Shown: piece after piece, positions 36,107 through 47,300 of the stretch
How positions within the stretch are numbered: the first letter of the stretch is position 1
How the letters are laid out: the number at the start of each line of letters is the position of its first letter
Assembly: GCF_021018805.1 (NCBI RefSeq)
Contig: NC_086254.1
Location: 27,899,300-27,963,299, forward strand
Direction: 5' to 3'
DNA length: 64,000 bases
From: Prinia subflava
Lineage: Eukaryota > Chordata > Aves > Passeriformes > Cisticolidae
Notes under the pieces: generated by a model
Database searches by the model: none
What the model saw: only the letters and a program-made list of their open reading frames with translations
What the model was told of the DNA's origin: nothing
Program-made: the position numbers and the translations under genes

Positions 36107-37856
36107 CCTGAGAGGTTTCTGTGGAGCTGGGGCAGCAGAGGTGCCTCTCAGAGATGTCCCAGAGCAGGGATAAGGAGGTCTCTGTGTCCCTGTCCCAGTG
36201 GTCTGCAACACCTGATTGATCTTTTAAAAACTGCAGAGCCTCACCCTGAGGGGGAATTAAATTCCTCTGCCCTACTTTGAAGTCTCACACCCACACACTG
36301 GTGTGGGAGCTAAAAGTTAAGGACTACTGACTGAAATGTTCCTTCTGATGTTGAGGAATGGGGAAGTGGAGGTGAGGAAGGTTCCGTGTCCTGTTGTGTA
36401 AGAGCATTTCTTTTGTTGTCATTTGTTCTTTGTTGGTTTTCTTTTTCCCGATTCTTTTTTTATTAGTTCATAAAGAAGGTGAGTACTTGGTGATGTTTTC
36501 ATTAAAGCTGCAGGTCCTGAAGCAATGCAATCATGGGAGAATTTACTTTTTCAGTGGGTTTTTTTTTGGTTTGTTTTTTTTCCAGTTTGCTTTTTTTCCA
36601 AGCTGAAGTTCTATTCCTTGTAGCTCTGGACAACCAGGACTGAGTTGTATTCGTTTACAATTTTAAGGACAACAAAGATCCCTCTATTTGTTCCTTTGAA
36701 CCCAACCAAATTATTTTGTCGTGCTTGGGGTTAGCAGCCTCTCTTTTCTGTGGAAAGAAGCAATATATTGCTCAAACATCCAATTTTTTTTTTTTTTTTT
36801 CTGGAACAAAATGAAGGACACTCAATGACAGGAGAGCTCCAGCTCACATTTATAACTGGGTAATGAGAAATTGCTGAATAACGTGTTCATTTTCTGCCAC
36901 TAGATGGAAATAAATCTTCCCTTTCTCCTCGGGCTCTGAGAACACCGCTGTCCACTCCCAGCTTCCAGGCGTGGAGGATTCTGCAGGGTGCAATGTGCAC
37001 AGCAAACTCCAGGCTGGCTTTGATGGCTGCAGGACCATTCCCTGGCTGCTGTGGATGAAGGACTCCCCTGCACGATGCCCCAGAGTCGCTGCTGTGCTGT
37101 CCCAAGTGGAGGGGCTGATGCGAGGTGGCCTCCAGTGTTCACTGCAGCACTGACACCAACGAGTTAAGCACAAACAGCCCCGGGGGTGACCTGTGACCTT
37201 TAGTGCTGGATAGAAACAGCTTTTCCCAGAGCAGCAGGCGGGGCCTGGCTCCCAAACAATGCTGGGCACTGCTGCCAGCCCGGCTCCAGCCCAGGTGAGC
37301 ACACCTTGCTGGGACCGGGGCTTACCCCAGGGAAATGCTCCCTGGCAAGGACAGCGCCGTGTCGGCCGGCCTGGGAGGGCCAGAGGAAACACAGGCCCTG
37401 CCAATCAGGGGTTTTATTGTGTTGATGTTGGCAGTGAAATCCTTTAAAATTTTTTTAGGGTTTTTTTTGTTTGTTTGTTTTGTTTGTTTTGCTTAAGCTA
37501 AATCAAATTTGGTGTGTAAGGCGAGCGGCGCTGGCTGGCTGCCAGCTGCAGCCTGGTGGCATCAGATGTGCCAGCTCAGAGCAGGAAAAGTCTGAATCTG
37601 TCTCTTGCCAGACTCTGCTACCCTGCACAGGAGATTTCTCCAGCTCTCTGCTTGAAATGCAGAGCCTGAATAGCCACAGAGAGGGCAAAATTTAGGTAGA
37701 GGACTAAGGCAAACTTTGCAGCCAGTGACAAGGTCCCCGTGTCCTCTGTGTTCACTCCTGGCAAGATTTACAAACAGTTTTTTTATCTTTTTACAGCTTT
37801 TCAAAACAAACTCATCTGAATTCTTCCTGTCTTTTCCTCAGCCCTGCTAGGGGAGA

Positions 37857-37879
37857 AACAAACAAACAAACAAACAAAT
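37857..37879. repeat. AAAC microsatellite
   Basis: About five to six uninterrupted copies of the tetramer AAAC. Confidence 0.85.
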
Positions 37880-38485
37880 CAAAGAGTGCTGAACCTTTTC
37901 TTTGATGTAACAAAGTTGGGAGCTGAAAATAAAGGTCTTTGGCTGTACCCAGAGGTGCCTCTATCTTTTCTGAACACTTAATGAATCAAACTATTTCCTA
38001 ATCTATTGAAACAGAAAATTCAGATACTGCAGTTCCTCTGGAGGGGAGACCTATGTGAAGGGACTCTGCACATTCATTGTAGATTGGACTTTGAAGCTGT
38101 GCTGTGGAAAGCACTTTTCATCTGTAGATTGAGCTGATAACTAATTCAATCTAATTAATCCCTGCATGGATGGGGAGTGAGGGAGATGTATTTGGGGATT
38201 ATTTTTCCCAACCCTGAAATTCTGTCACCTCCAGGATGGAGTTAGCAGCTTGTTGGGTGCATTCTCTGTATTCCCTTCAAAAAAGGGAACCAAATGCATT
38301 GGGAAAAAGCTGTCAGATCTGCAAAGGACACTGCTGAGGTTAAACACGAGCTCGGTGCTGTGAGCACAGGGCTTTGGTTTAACATCCCTTTTCTCCTGAA
38401 TTGGTGAGGTGCTCTTCCCAGTAAATGTCAGTGGAAAAAGCCCTGAGGTTTTGGCATTCAGAGTATTGAGCCGATGGAGAACAGA

Positions 38486-38509
38486 AGTTCTTCCAGGCCT
38501 GGAAGAACT
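38486..38509. repeat. 24-bp perfect palindrome
   Basis: AGTTCTTCCAGG and its exact reverse complement CCTGGAAGAACT abut with no spacer at the centre (between 38497 and 38498). It overlaps by two bases the start of the next hairpin at 38508. Confidence 0.95.
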
Positions 38510-38544
38510 ACTGGTCCACACCTTCCTCTGGTGTGGACCAGTAG
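38508..38544. repeat. 15-bp perfect inverted repeat with 7-base loop
   Basis: The left arm CTACTGGTCCACACC (38508-38522) and right arm GGTGTGGACCAGTAG (38530-38544) are exact reverse complements around the loop TTCCTCT. As DNA it could extrude a cruciform, and as RNA it would form a stable hairpin. It directly follows the palindrome at 38486-38509. Confidence 0.95.
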
Positions 38545-39269
38545 CAGAAATCAGGGGAAGAGAAGAAATGGTGAGTGAACTCTCCACTTAGGTATTCTTG
38601 CAGCTTCCATCACTGAAAACAGAAGTAATCATCTGGATTTCCATGTTCAGTACCAAGACCTGTACTGCATTAATTTATCTAATTTTTTTTTAATTAATTT
38701 AGATTTTGAGGCTTAACATCTGGTATTGAAAATTTGCACAATTTAATTTTGTGCAGCTGAAGGGGGAAGAACCCTTCTCTCAAGGAGTCTGTCTCAAGGC
38801 TGCTGACTCATTTAATGAGCTTGGCCCTGGTCCTTGTTGGGAAAACAGCCACTCCAGTCACCTCCTGTAGGACAGCTGCAGGTTTACAGTGGTGCTCTGT
38901 CCCCTCAGGAGAAGTTTTGGTCCATCTCCCTGCCCGTCATCCTCACAGGCAGCTTTCCAAGCACAGCTCCATCCTCAGCAGCCCCAGATACCCCTGGCTG
39001 CTGTGCCCTCACTACTCCCTTGACTGCTTCCCAGACTTGAGATGGGAACAGAATATATTTTCAGCAGCTTCTCCTCCTTTTTTGTGTGTCTTAAGTAGCA
39101 ACATTAATGTGTAATTTAAAGGGCATGGATATTTACATTTACATATTATATTTACATGGTTATTTATGGCAGCAATAACCTTTTTTCCTCCTGTGTTTTT
39201 CATGGGGGAACTGGTAAGAGCTGAAATCCTTTACCTTGTTACTGTAAAACACTCTGGAGATTGGAGCTG

Positions 39270-39385
39270 AGGGTTTTTTTTTTGGTTGGTTTTTTTAGGG
39301 GGTGTGGTTGTTGTTGTTTGTTTGGGGTTTTTTGGGGGTTGTTTGTTTGGGGTTTTTTTTTTTGGTTTTTTTTTTTTTTTAAGGA
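39270..39385. repeat. G/T-rich low-complexity tract
   Basis: Runs of T (up to about 14) alternate with GG to GGGGG clusters and TTG triplets on the plus strand. Several G-runs of at least four fall close together, so a G-quadruplex is conceivable. The tract resembles a decayed poly(T)/GTTT repeat. Confidence 0.8.
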
Positions 39386-39662
39386 AGATAGTTACTCTCC
39401 AATGATTGAAGGTAGTTATTATCCAATGATTAAGGCAGCAGCAGTTGAAGCAGCACAGTGGGATGTGCAGGTTTGTGGAGCTGTCCCCACTGTGTTCATG
39501 TCAGGGATAAAGGATGCTGCAGCGGGGCAGGGACAAGTCCAGCCTGCCCTGGGAGCACCTCGGAGTCCCTTTGGCTGAGCCTGGCAGGACAGCCCGGGGC
39601 GGGCTCCAGGAGGAGGCACAAGGGGAGCCTGTTCTGCCTTCCCAGCCCTGCCTGGCAGCACG

Positions 39663-39712
39663 GAGGGAGCTGTCCCGGATAGAGGGAGCTGTTCCGGATA
39701 GAGGGAGCCTTG
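39663..39712. repeat. Short GAGGGAGC tandem repeat
   Basis: GGAGGGAGCTGTCCCGGATA is followed by a near-identical second copy and a partial third, with a period of about 20 bases. It lies in GC-rich DNA upstream of the DEPTOR-like promoter. Confidence 0.7.
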
Positions 39713-40814
39713 TCCCAGCCCGCCTCTCCCCGCCTGTTTGCCTTGGACGGAGCAGCGGCCGCCAGCCTTGTCCAGCCCCTGTTCCCTCTGCTGTTCCTCC
39801 ACCAGCAGAGAGGCAGAGGAAAACCAGCACAGCTTCAGCGGTGCCTTTACCCCGTGTCTGCTGCTCCTTCTGGCCCTCCACTTCCCCAATCCCCAGCCCA
39901 GGCTGGATTTAGCAGCATTTATGGGATGGAGGAGTGTAAGCCTGGAAGGCTGTGCTGATGGAGACAACTGCAAACTCACTGCCTGCTGATGAATTACTGC
40001 TACAGAGGAGCTAATTAAAAACAGCATTTAGTTCATTGAGGCTTTATTAGACTTTAAATTGAAGCAGAACCTCTTTAGCTGATAAAATTTCCTTCCCTGC
40101 CCTCACACCCATCTTCCCCACACTCACTTTCAGTAGGTTTCTTTTGTGTTTCTGAGGTTTGGTCTCCTGTGCCAGGAGGTATTTTTCATTCCTGATTTAA
40201 CTGATGGAAGTATGATTGCACAGGGATCTGACAGCAGTGATGGATGGAATTAACCCTCACCACATCCCAGTTCCTCTGCCTTTTGCTTTGCTGGTCACCA
40301 TCACTTTCAGGTCAGCTCTGGCCTAGCCAAAAGTTCCTCTAATAATGGGAATGATGAGTGGTCTCTGAGGCTGGTGCCAGTGCCTGGAGGCAGATTTCAG
40401 AGGTGGTATCAGCGTCAGCTTGGCACCAGCAGAGCTCCAGACCCACCAGTGCCAGACCCTGCTATTCACAGCCTGTGCTTCTCCATCCAACCTCTGCGGT
40501 GGCTCCTGCACAGGGGGAGGGCTCAGGCTGCTCTGATCCCCCTTTTAGCACGTGCTGGCCCTGGTGTTGGATGCATCCCAACCTGTGGAAAGGCAGGGAG
40601 TCCTCAGGGAGGAAGATGGGAACAAGGCACACGGCTTGGCTGGGCACATCTTGAACCCCTGCAGGGAAGTCACAGCGTAAGGAAGGAGCTGCCGTGTCCA
40701 TCCTACGGCTCACGCTCCTGCCCGGGTGTGCCCGCAGCCTGCCAGAGCCATCCCCCGGCAGAGGGGACAGTGTCACAGCCAGCTGGGAGCACCTGGGCCA
40801 CCTTACTGCTCATC

Positions 40815-41075
40815 CCGGAGCATCCCGGCCACCTCCCCGGCCCATCCCGGAGCATCCCGGCCCATCCCGGAGCACCTCGGACACCTTCCCGCTCGTCCCG
40901 AGGCACCCCGGCCACCTTCCCAGAGCATCCCGGAGCATCCCGGCCACCTTCCCGTTCATCCCGTCCCATCCCAGGGCATCCCGGCCACCTTCCCGTTCAT
41001 CCCGGGGTATCCCGGCCACCCTCCCGCTCCTCCCGGCCCATCCCGGCCCATCCCGGCCCATCCCGGCCCCCAGCC
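40815..41075. repeat. GC-rich minisatellite built on CATCCCGG
   Basis: About 260 bases are made of variants of CATCCCGGCC and CATCCCGGAG with an interspersed CCACCTTCCCG segment. The basic period is 10, with a longer unit of roughly 40-50 bases that repeats several times (for example GGCCACCTTCCCGTTCATCC near 40940 and 40983). Long open frames on both strands across it are a by-product of the repeat. Confidence 0.85.
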
Positions 41076-41259
41076 GGAGCGGGCGGCTGAGCAGGCGGCA
41101 GAGCCGGGCTCGGATTGCAGCAGGCTCCTCCTCCGGAGCCGCGGGGAGGGAAGGAGAGGCGTGGAGCCGGAGTCAGCAGCTCCGGGCTGCCTCACCTGCG
41201 GGGCGCTCGGGGAGCAGCATCCTCCGGCCCGCAGCCCCTGGGAGCATCGGCAGCCCGGC

Positions 41260-41345
41260 ATGGAGAGCCTGAGCAGCAGCCTGAAGAAGAAAGCCACGGA
41301 GCACCACTACAGGGCTGAGGTGATGATTGCTGGAGAGCAGCTCAG
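41260..41345 (+). CDS. DEPTOR-like exon 1
   Basis: It runs from ATG at 41260 to donor GTAGGA at 41346. It encodes residues 1-28 plus two bases of R29. The N-terminus is divergent from DEPTOR until EVMIAGEQLR, which matches the EVLVTGEQLR-type run before DEP1. Confidence 0.88.
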
Positions 41346-44300
41346 GTAGGAGGTGCTGGGGTCCTCCTGCAGCCCGGGGCTCTGGGCTGTTCCCGTTAGC
41401 AGCATGCTCCAAGCTTTATCCTTGAGCAGGCTCTTTCCCCCAGGTTCTGGCGTCCCCCTCTCCTTTACCTGCTGATCCTTCCTTCATCCCCAAAGGTGCT
41501 GAACCAGGTCCTTTTCTGTCATACCTTGTCCTGCTGCTCCTCTCTGGCGTCTCCCACCCTTCAGCCCCAGGTACCAGGGGTCTCATGGGTGAGTTTAGAT
41601 GGCAACAGAATTTTTTGTCCCTTTCCACCTTTCCCGAGGCACGGAGAGTGATGTGGTGGCACTGAGCAGCCCCACGAGGTCCCTGATCCCTGGCTGGATG
41701 AGGACAGCAGCATTTCTGGGGATGCTCAGACTTTTGGGGTGACTTAGAAGGGCTTTCCATGGGTGCCACGTGCCTGAGCTGGATCTTCCCTTTCCTGAAA
41801 GTCTCTTCTGGGAACTTCTGCTGGTTTGTAGTCCCAATTCTTCAGCAGCTTCTGAGGATTTTCTTCTTATGAAGACAGAAATCCAGTCTCTCATGCAATG
41901 TGTGGCTGAGAAAATGTGTTCCTTGTGTATCTGGGGTCAGAACTCCCTCCTTGCTTCCAAGCGTCTGACCGTGGCCTTTCCTAGCTCTAGAGCAGAGTTT
42001 GCTTGTTGGTATCTGGAACCATTCTGGTTTGTTTTGAAATGTGGGTGGAAAATAGGAAATATATCCTTGATAATGTAAATAGTTCAGAGCCTGAGTGTGC
42101 GATCATCAGATCCCTAAAATCAGCTTGGTGTAGGTGTGTTGTCCATTCTCAATGAGCACTGTTAGCTTTAGCTTTATTATTTGTACTATACCAAGGATTG
42201 ATAACTTCCAGCTAAGGATTGGGGCCCTATCCTGAAAATACAGCAAGGGACAGAGCAGGTTTATTCATATTTATATCTCCAGTATTTTACTCACAGGCCA
42301 GAGGAAAGGGTCAGGTATTCAGAGAGAAAATAAAATAATCAAGTTCTGTGTTAAAACTGTGTTCTGTATGTGAGAGGTGATGTGCCTTCCCCATACCTGT
42401 TGCAGGACAGGAGCAGATCACACCCTGGACCATTTGATGATTGTGACTGTAAGCACAAGAAGGGGATACAGTAAATTTGTTTGTGAACAGAACTCTTCCA
42501 GTACACTGCACGCTGGGCTAAAGTTGAATAGAAACCCCAAAGTTTATGTAGTTTGGGAGACATCTATCTTTTTTTTTTCTTCTTTATCTTTTCCCCCATA
42601 GCTGCAGTGCCTTGAAGTTTCCTGGTTTAGGGAGCTCCCAAAATCTGAGAGTTCCCAGTGAGGGAGAGGAGGGTCCTTTTGCTGGGGCACACTGCAGTTG
42701 CACCCTTTGCTTTGGTCTGGGCAGGAGGCTGCTCCCAGTGCAGAAGGAGGGGAAGGAGGTGTTGGTGTGAAACCTGGGGAGGAGGATGAGGAGATGGACA
42801 CCAGCCTGGAACTGGGCTGCTCCTTGCACTGAGCCTCTGGCTGGAAGGAGAATGGAGTGAGGCAGAACACACAGAGTCTGAATTTCTCTCCTGTGTTTTG
42901 GGGCTCTCACAGCCTGGCAGGTGAGGAGTCAGTGGTGTGGATCTTCCTGGAACCTGGACTGCCAGTGGAGAGCAGTGGGGAAACTGAGGCAGAGAGGCTG
43001 GGAGGTATGTCAGACAAGAGCAGATGGACAGGGCTAAATGTCCACGTTGTCCTCCCCTGCCTTTCCCCAGATGTGGAACACAGAGGCACGGAAAGGAGCC
43101 TTGCAGCTGCCCTGACTCAGTAAACCTCCATCAGCAAACAACGCCGCTGTATCCACATGAAACATCAAACATTTGTTTTTCCCTGCTCCCCGCTTCCTGC
43201 CCTGCCTCCCCACCATCACATGAAATCAAACAAACCTTTGCTCCATCTTTACAGTTCTTTGGCTTCCCAGCAAGTTTGCAAAATCCCTCAGAGTTTGGTT
43301 TGGCTGGAGGGGAGAGTCTGTTCAGTGTCAGGCTGCGCTTCCCAGCCAGGAATAGCAGCACAGGCGAGGCTGGCCGGGAACGGGGCGGATCCTGCAGGGA
43401 TCGGGGGAGATTGGCCAGAGTGGTTTGGGTTAGCCTGGCTGCCAGGGACCCTCTGCTTCAACAGCTGTCTGCTCCAGGGAGGGGGAAAAAGATATTATAT
43501 ATAAAATATATTTACATTTCCACTATCCCTCCATATATATATATAATTATATTTATTATATTATAAATATAATACATATTACAATATTATAAATATTATA
43601 ATTAAATGTATATATAATATATAAAATAGATTTATATTTTGAGTATATCTCCATATATATTATAATAGCTATAAATATTAGAAATATAATAAATATTAAA
43701 ATATTATAGTTATTATAAATATTGTTACTAAATTTATATATTATATATAAAACATATTTATATTTTGAGTATACCTCCATATATGATAATATTTTAATAT
43801 TATAAAACTATTATAACTATTATAAATTTTATAATATGATCACAATTATAAATATTATTATGAAATATATATTTTATATAGAAATATATTTATTTTTTGA
43901 CTCTCTATCCACTAGAAGGACAAAAATAAAATTCTCACTGGTACTTTGGCCTTGAGTGAGACTGAGCTGCTGGCTCAGGCTCGTCCCTCACGTCTGCTGT
44001 CGTTCCTCTTGTGTCAGACGTATAAACTCTCATGAAAATCACACGGGTTTTACTGGGCGTTGTGTATTCCTGGGTGGCATTCTGTAAGAGAGGCCCAATT
44101 AGTCACCTCTAATTGCAACAAATGCCTTATCTACACAGAGAGCTTCTGGAGCAGCTTCCTTGCTTTGCGCTCACACCCTGCTGCACCCGGAGCTCCTCAA
44201 GTAGGGACAAGCCCTGGTGCTGCCTTGTCTGGGTATTCCCATGCTCTGGAGAAGAGCTGTGCTCTAATAGTTCATTAAGCTGCATTAATCACTCCTAAAC

Positions 44301-47300
44301 TTAAAATATACTCAGTAAATTTATGTCTTGCACAGAAAAAGTGAGAGGAGAGGGAAGCTTTTTTTTCTTACAAAGAATAAAATTGTGATTTCTGCCACTG
44401 TACAAAACTTTCAGAGCTGACAAGTGTTTTATTTGGTTGGTTTGTTTGTTTGTTCCTGTGAAGAGAGGAACAGAAAAGATCTTTTGGATGATGCATCTTT
44501 CCAAGGCCACTCATTTGTATTTAGCTGCTGTGGGGAATGTGAACTGCAATGAATATCCTTGAAAGATCCACCTTGTCATTTGAGATGCTCAAGGTCTGTT
44601 TACATGGGAGGCGAGGGAGAGTTTATTCCTCTTCTGTTTGGATGTCCCTTTCAATAAGGTTACCCAGGATGAATAATGATGGCTTTGTAGTGACCTTGAC
44701 AAAGAAACAATTTGCTTACCCAACACAACCTACCCAAAGCAAACGCACGTGGAAGCTCTGCCTGCCAAGCCAGGAGTGTTTCATAAGAGCCCATTCTCCT
44801 GTTCCAGCAAGTGTTTTATCCTGACCTTATCTTGCCTTTATTTTTATTTTTTTAATATCCTTTTGAAGAAGTAATATTTCCACAGGGTGGATTTTGCCAT
44901 CTAGAAAACTCACAATATTGCATATTGTTATATATTTCCTTAATCTTTTTATCTGGAAGTCTGATTAGAACCCACTCATGGGTTTCACCAGCTTTGTTTT
45001 TGTAACATCACAAGAGCTGTTACATCCTGTGGCTGAAGGACAAAGTTTGTCTCTTCAGGGTTGACAGGAAACAGTAAACAAGAGGAAAGTGAAAAGTCCA
45101 CAAGGACACTGGGGCCAAGCCTCTTCCGCTGCCCTCAGTCTGCAGGACAGAGGGAAAACTTGTCACAGGCTTAAAACAGCCCTTAAAGGTCCAAGATGCT
45201 GCTCCAGAGGTGCTGAAATACCCCTTAATTCCTGTCCTGGCAATTGCTCCCAATCAAATATTTTCAGAATAAGTGTATTTTTAAATTTTTGAATCTTTGG
45301 CCTTAGCAGCATTGCTTCCTAATTTTTTTTTTTTTAATTTTATTTGTCTCCTTCAAAGTCTGTGCATTTTTTCTGTATTCTGAAACAGGATTAAATAAAG
45401 GGAATAAAATAGGGGAAATAGTGTTCTTCTGACCAATTTCTATTCAGGCCTTGTGTGATTATGGTCTATGTATTATTGTATGTGTAGGGGGTGTGTGTGT
45501 GAGTGTAAATATATATATATATATATTCTTTATAGATGCCTGTAGACTCTTGATGGCAATAGAGCACTCTTGGAACATTGCTTATCTTTACCAAACATTC
45601 CTCTAAAGTGCCTTCCCACTTGCTGATTGTGAAGTAAAGAAAACATAAATATTGGCTGTGTCTTCCCCCATAGGTGGGGAGCCTCTGTTTGCAGTCTCTG
45701 CTGACTGTGTCTGGTTGCATTTTGACAGTGGACCGTGAAATAAAGGAAGAAAAAAGACAAAAAGCTGTAAAAATAGCAAGGCAGCTGTCTGTGGACTGTT
45801 CTTTCTGGGTAAAACCCATCTGCAGAACGAGTGCTGGTCACATGTGGGAATCAGCCTTCCAGGAAAGGACTGAAATGCTGGATACAGACCTCAGGATGTG
45901 AGGGAGGCCTGTGCAAGGCAAGGCCAGGAGTTGGTTCTGCAAGAATCTTTAATTGAATATTTTAATTAGCAGGAAGGTCTGAAAACTTCTGTCAACTTCT
46001 AAGCATTAATTGCAACAATCAATTACTAATTATTCCTCTAGCCAAACATTTTATGGTAAAACATCTAGGAACTTGGTAATTATAAATCCTGCAATATAGG
46101 ATTATCCAGTATTACCTGATAGCTTTTTAGGGTATTTAAACTTCTTGTGAGGTACCTAAAAGTGTTGTCCAACAGGCATAACTTTTCCAAAAAGAATAAA
46201 AGAACTTGAGGCATGAAATAACAAAAGGCTGCAGTGTTTAATGCCTTAGTAAAACTCACTGGCCTGAGGCAAAACGGGGAATTGGGATGAATAATTTGAA
46301 ACTAAAACCATCCTGGAATTACAGAGATGTTTAATTAATATCTCCCCTCAGAGCCTGCTGCACACACTGGGCATTTTCCAGCACTGGTGTTTTGGGAACG
46401 GTCCTGCCTGCAGGGCAGAGGTTTGGCCCCTGCACAGATCTCCTGCCAAACTGGGCTGGCTTTGGCTGCAGCACAGAGGAACTCTGTGCCCTGTGGCTCG
46501 CTCACTTGTCAAGGTCCTTTTGAAAGTCAAAGCTGTGCTCACCTGAGTGACCTTCCCCCATGTCTCTCTCCACCTGAGCTGCAGGCCAGGCAGAACATCA
46601 GGGCTGTTGGGATAGGAGCATTGTTGTTTGGGGAAACTCTGTCCCAGTCAATCCCAGCTGGACTCAGAAAATGTCAGGACTGTTGTTCACTGCTGCTGTG
46701 GGTTAGGGGATGGATGGATTAGGTACTGCTGGGACCCACCTGGAACTCTTTGTTTGGACAGGAGAAAGGAGGGCTCCTGCTACTGCTCCCGCCTGGAGTT
46801 ATGAGCAAGGCTCTGTCCTTTATTCCTGCTTTCATGGCCATGGGGAAGGAGAACTAGACACAGAATCATGCCAAGATAATAAATACAAGTCCTGCTATTT
46901 TTTTCTGAGTTTTTTTCTGAGTTTTGTCCCCTCTTCACCCCCTTTGGTGGCTGCTGTCGGTTTTAAAGGCTTGTTTAGGAGGAAAAGACACGTGTGGGTC
47001 ATACTACATCTGCTCAGGGAACCTGAGTGGTGGCAGGAGTGATGCCTTGGGAAGGCTGACCTGAAACAGAGACTGGACAGAGCTAGACAATAAAGTAGGG
47101 ATTTATTGAAAGGCCTTTAGGATACACCTTGGGCAGGACAGGAGCTTAACCAGGGCTACACCCAAGGTGGACTAAGAATGGTCACAAAATGGACAACTGG
47201 TCACGAGGTCTTACATTTTTATAAGTTTTGGTCTATTTGCATATTGGGGTTTAATTTTCCAATTACAGCTTCAGGTTATGAGGTCTCATCCTTCTTGTTC

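Larger units (their letters stand above)
31191..40690. other. Intergenic between ARFGAP1 and the DEPTOR-like gene
   Basis: No spliced gene or RNA gene was recognised in this stretch. It holds two CR1 tail fragments (35205-35318 and 36060-36106), T- and G/T-rich low-complexity tracts (36540-36600, 36782-36802, 37457-37490 and 39270-39385), an AAAC run (37857-37879), and a double inverted repeat at 38486-38544. The stretch from 39960 to 40080 is AT-rich with several TTAAT/ATTA words and could be conserved regulatory DNA. Confidence 0.55.
40690..41400 (+). promoter_or_regulatory. CpG island and promoter of the DEPTOR-like gene
   Basis: A GC-rich block that ends just past the first coding exon of the DEPTOR-like gene. 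Its left part is a CCCGG-rich minisatellite (listed separately) and its right part, about 41060-41260, is ordinary CpG-dense sequence and presumably the 5' UTR. No TATA box is evident and the start site is not readable. Confidence 0.65.
41401..47039 (+). other. DEPTOR-like intron 1, left part
   Basis: This 5.6-kb stretch has no recognisable exon. It contains the AT-rich tandem repeat at 43490-43915 and a TG/TA microsatellite at 45475-45535, both listed separately. T-runs occur near 42570 and 45318. Confidence 0.6.

Noticed and set aside
39270..39385. Interstitial telomere (TTAGGG) tract
   Set aside because: The G and T runs are irregular and there is no hexamer periodicity.
40374..41090. 238-residue plus-strand frame (and overlapping frames on both strands) rich in His-Pro-Gly-Pro
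   Set aside because: It is translation of the CATCCCGG minisatellite. All frames are open because the repeat lacks stop codons.
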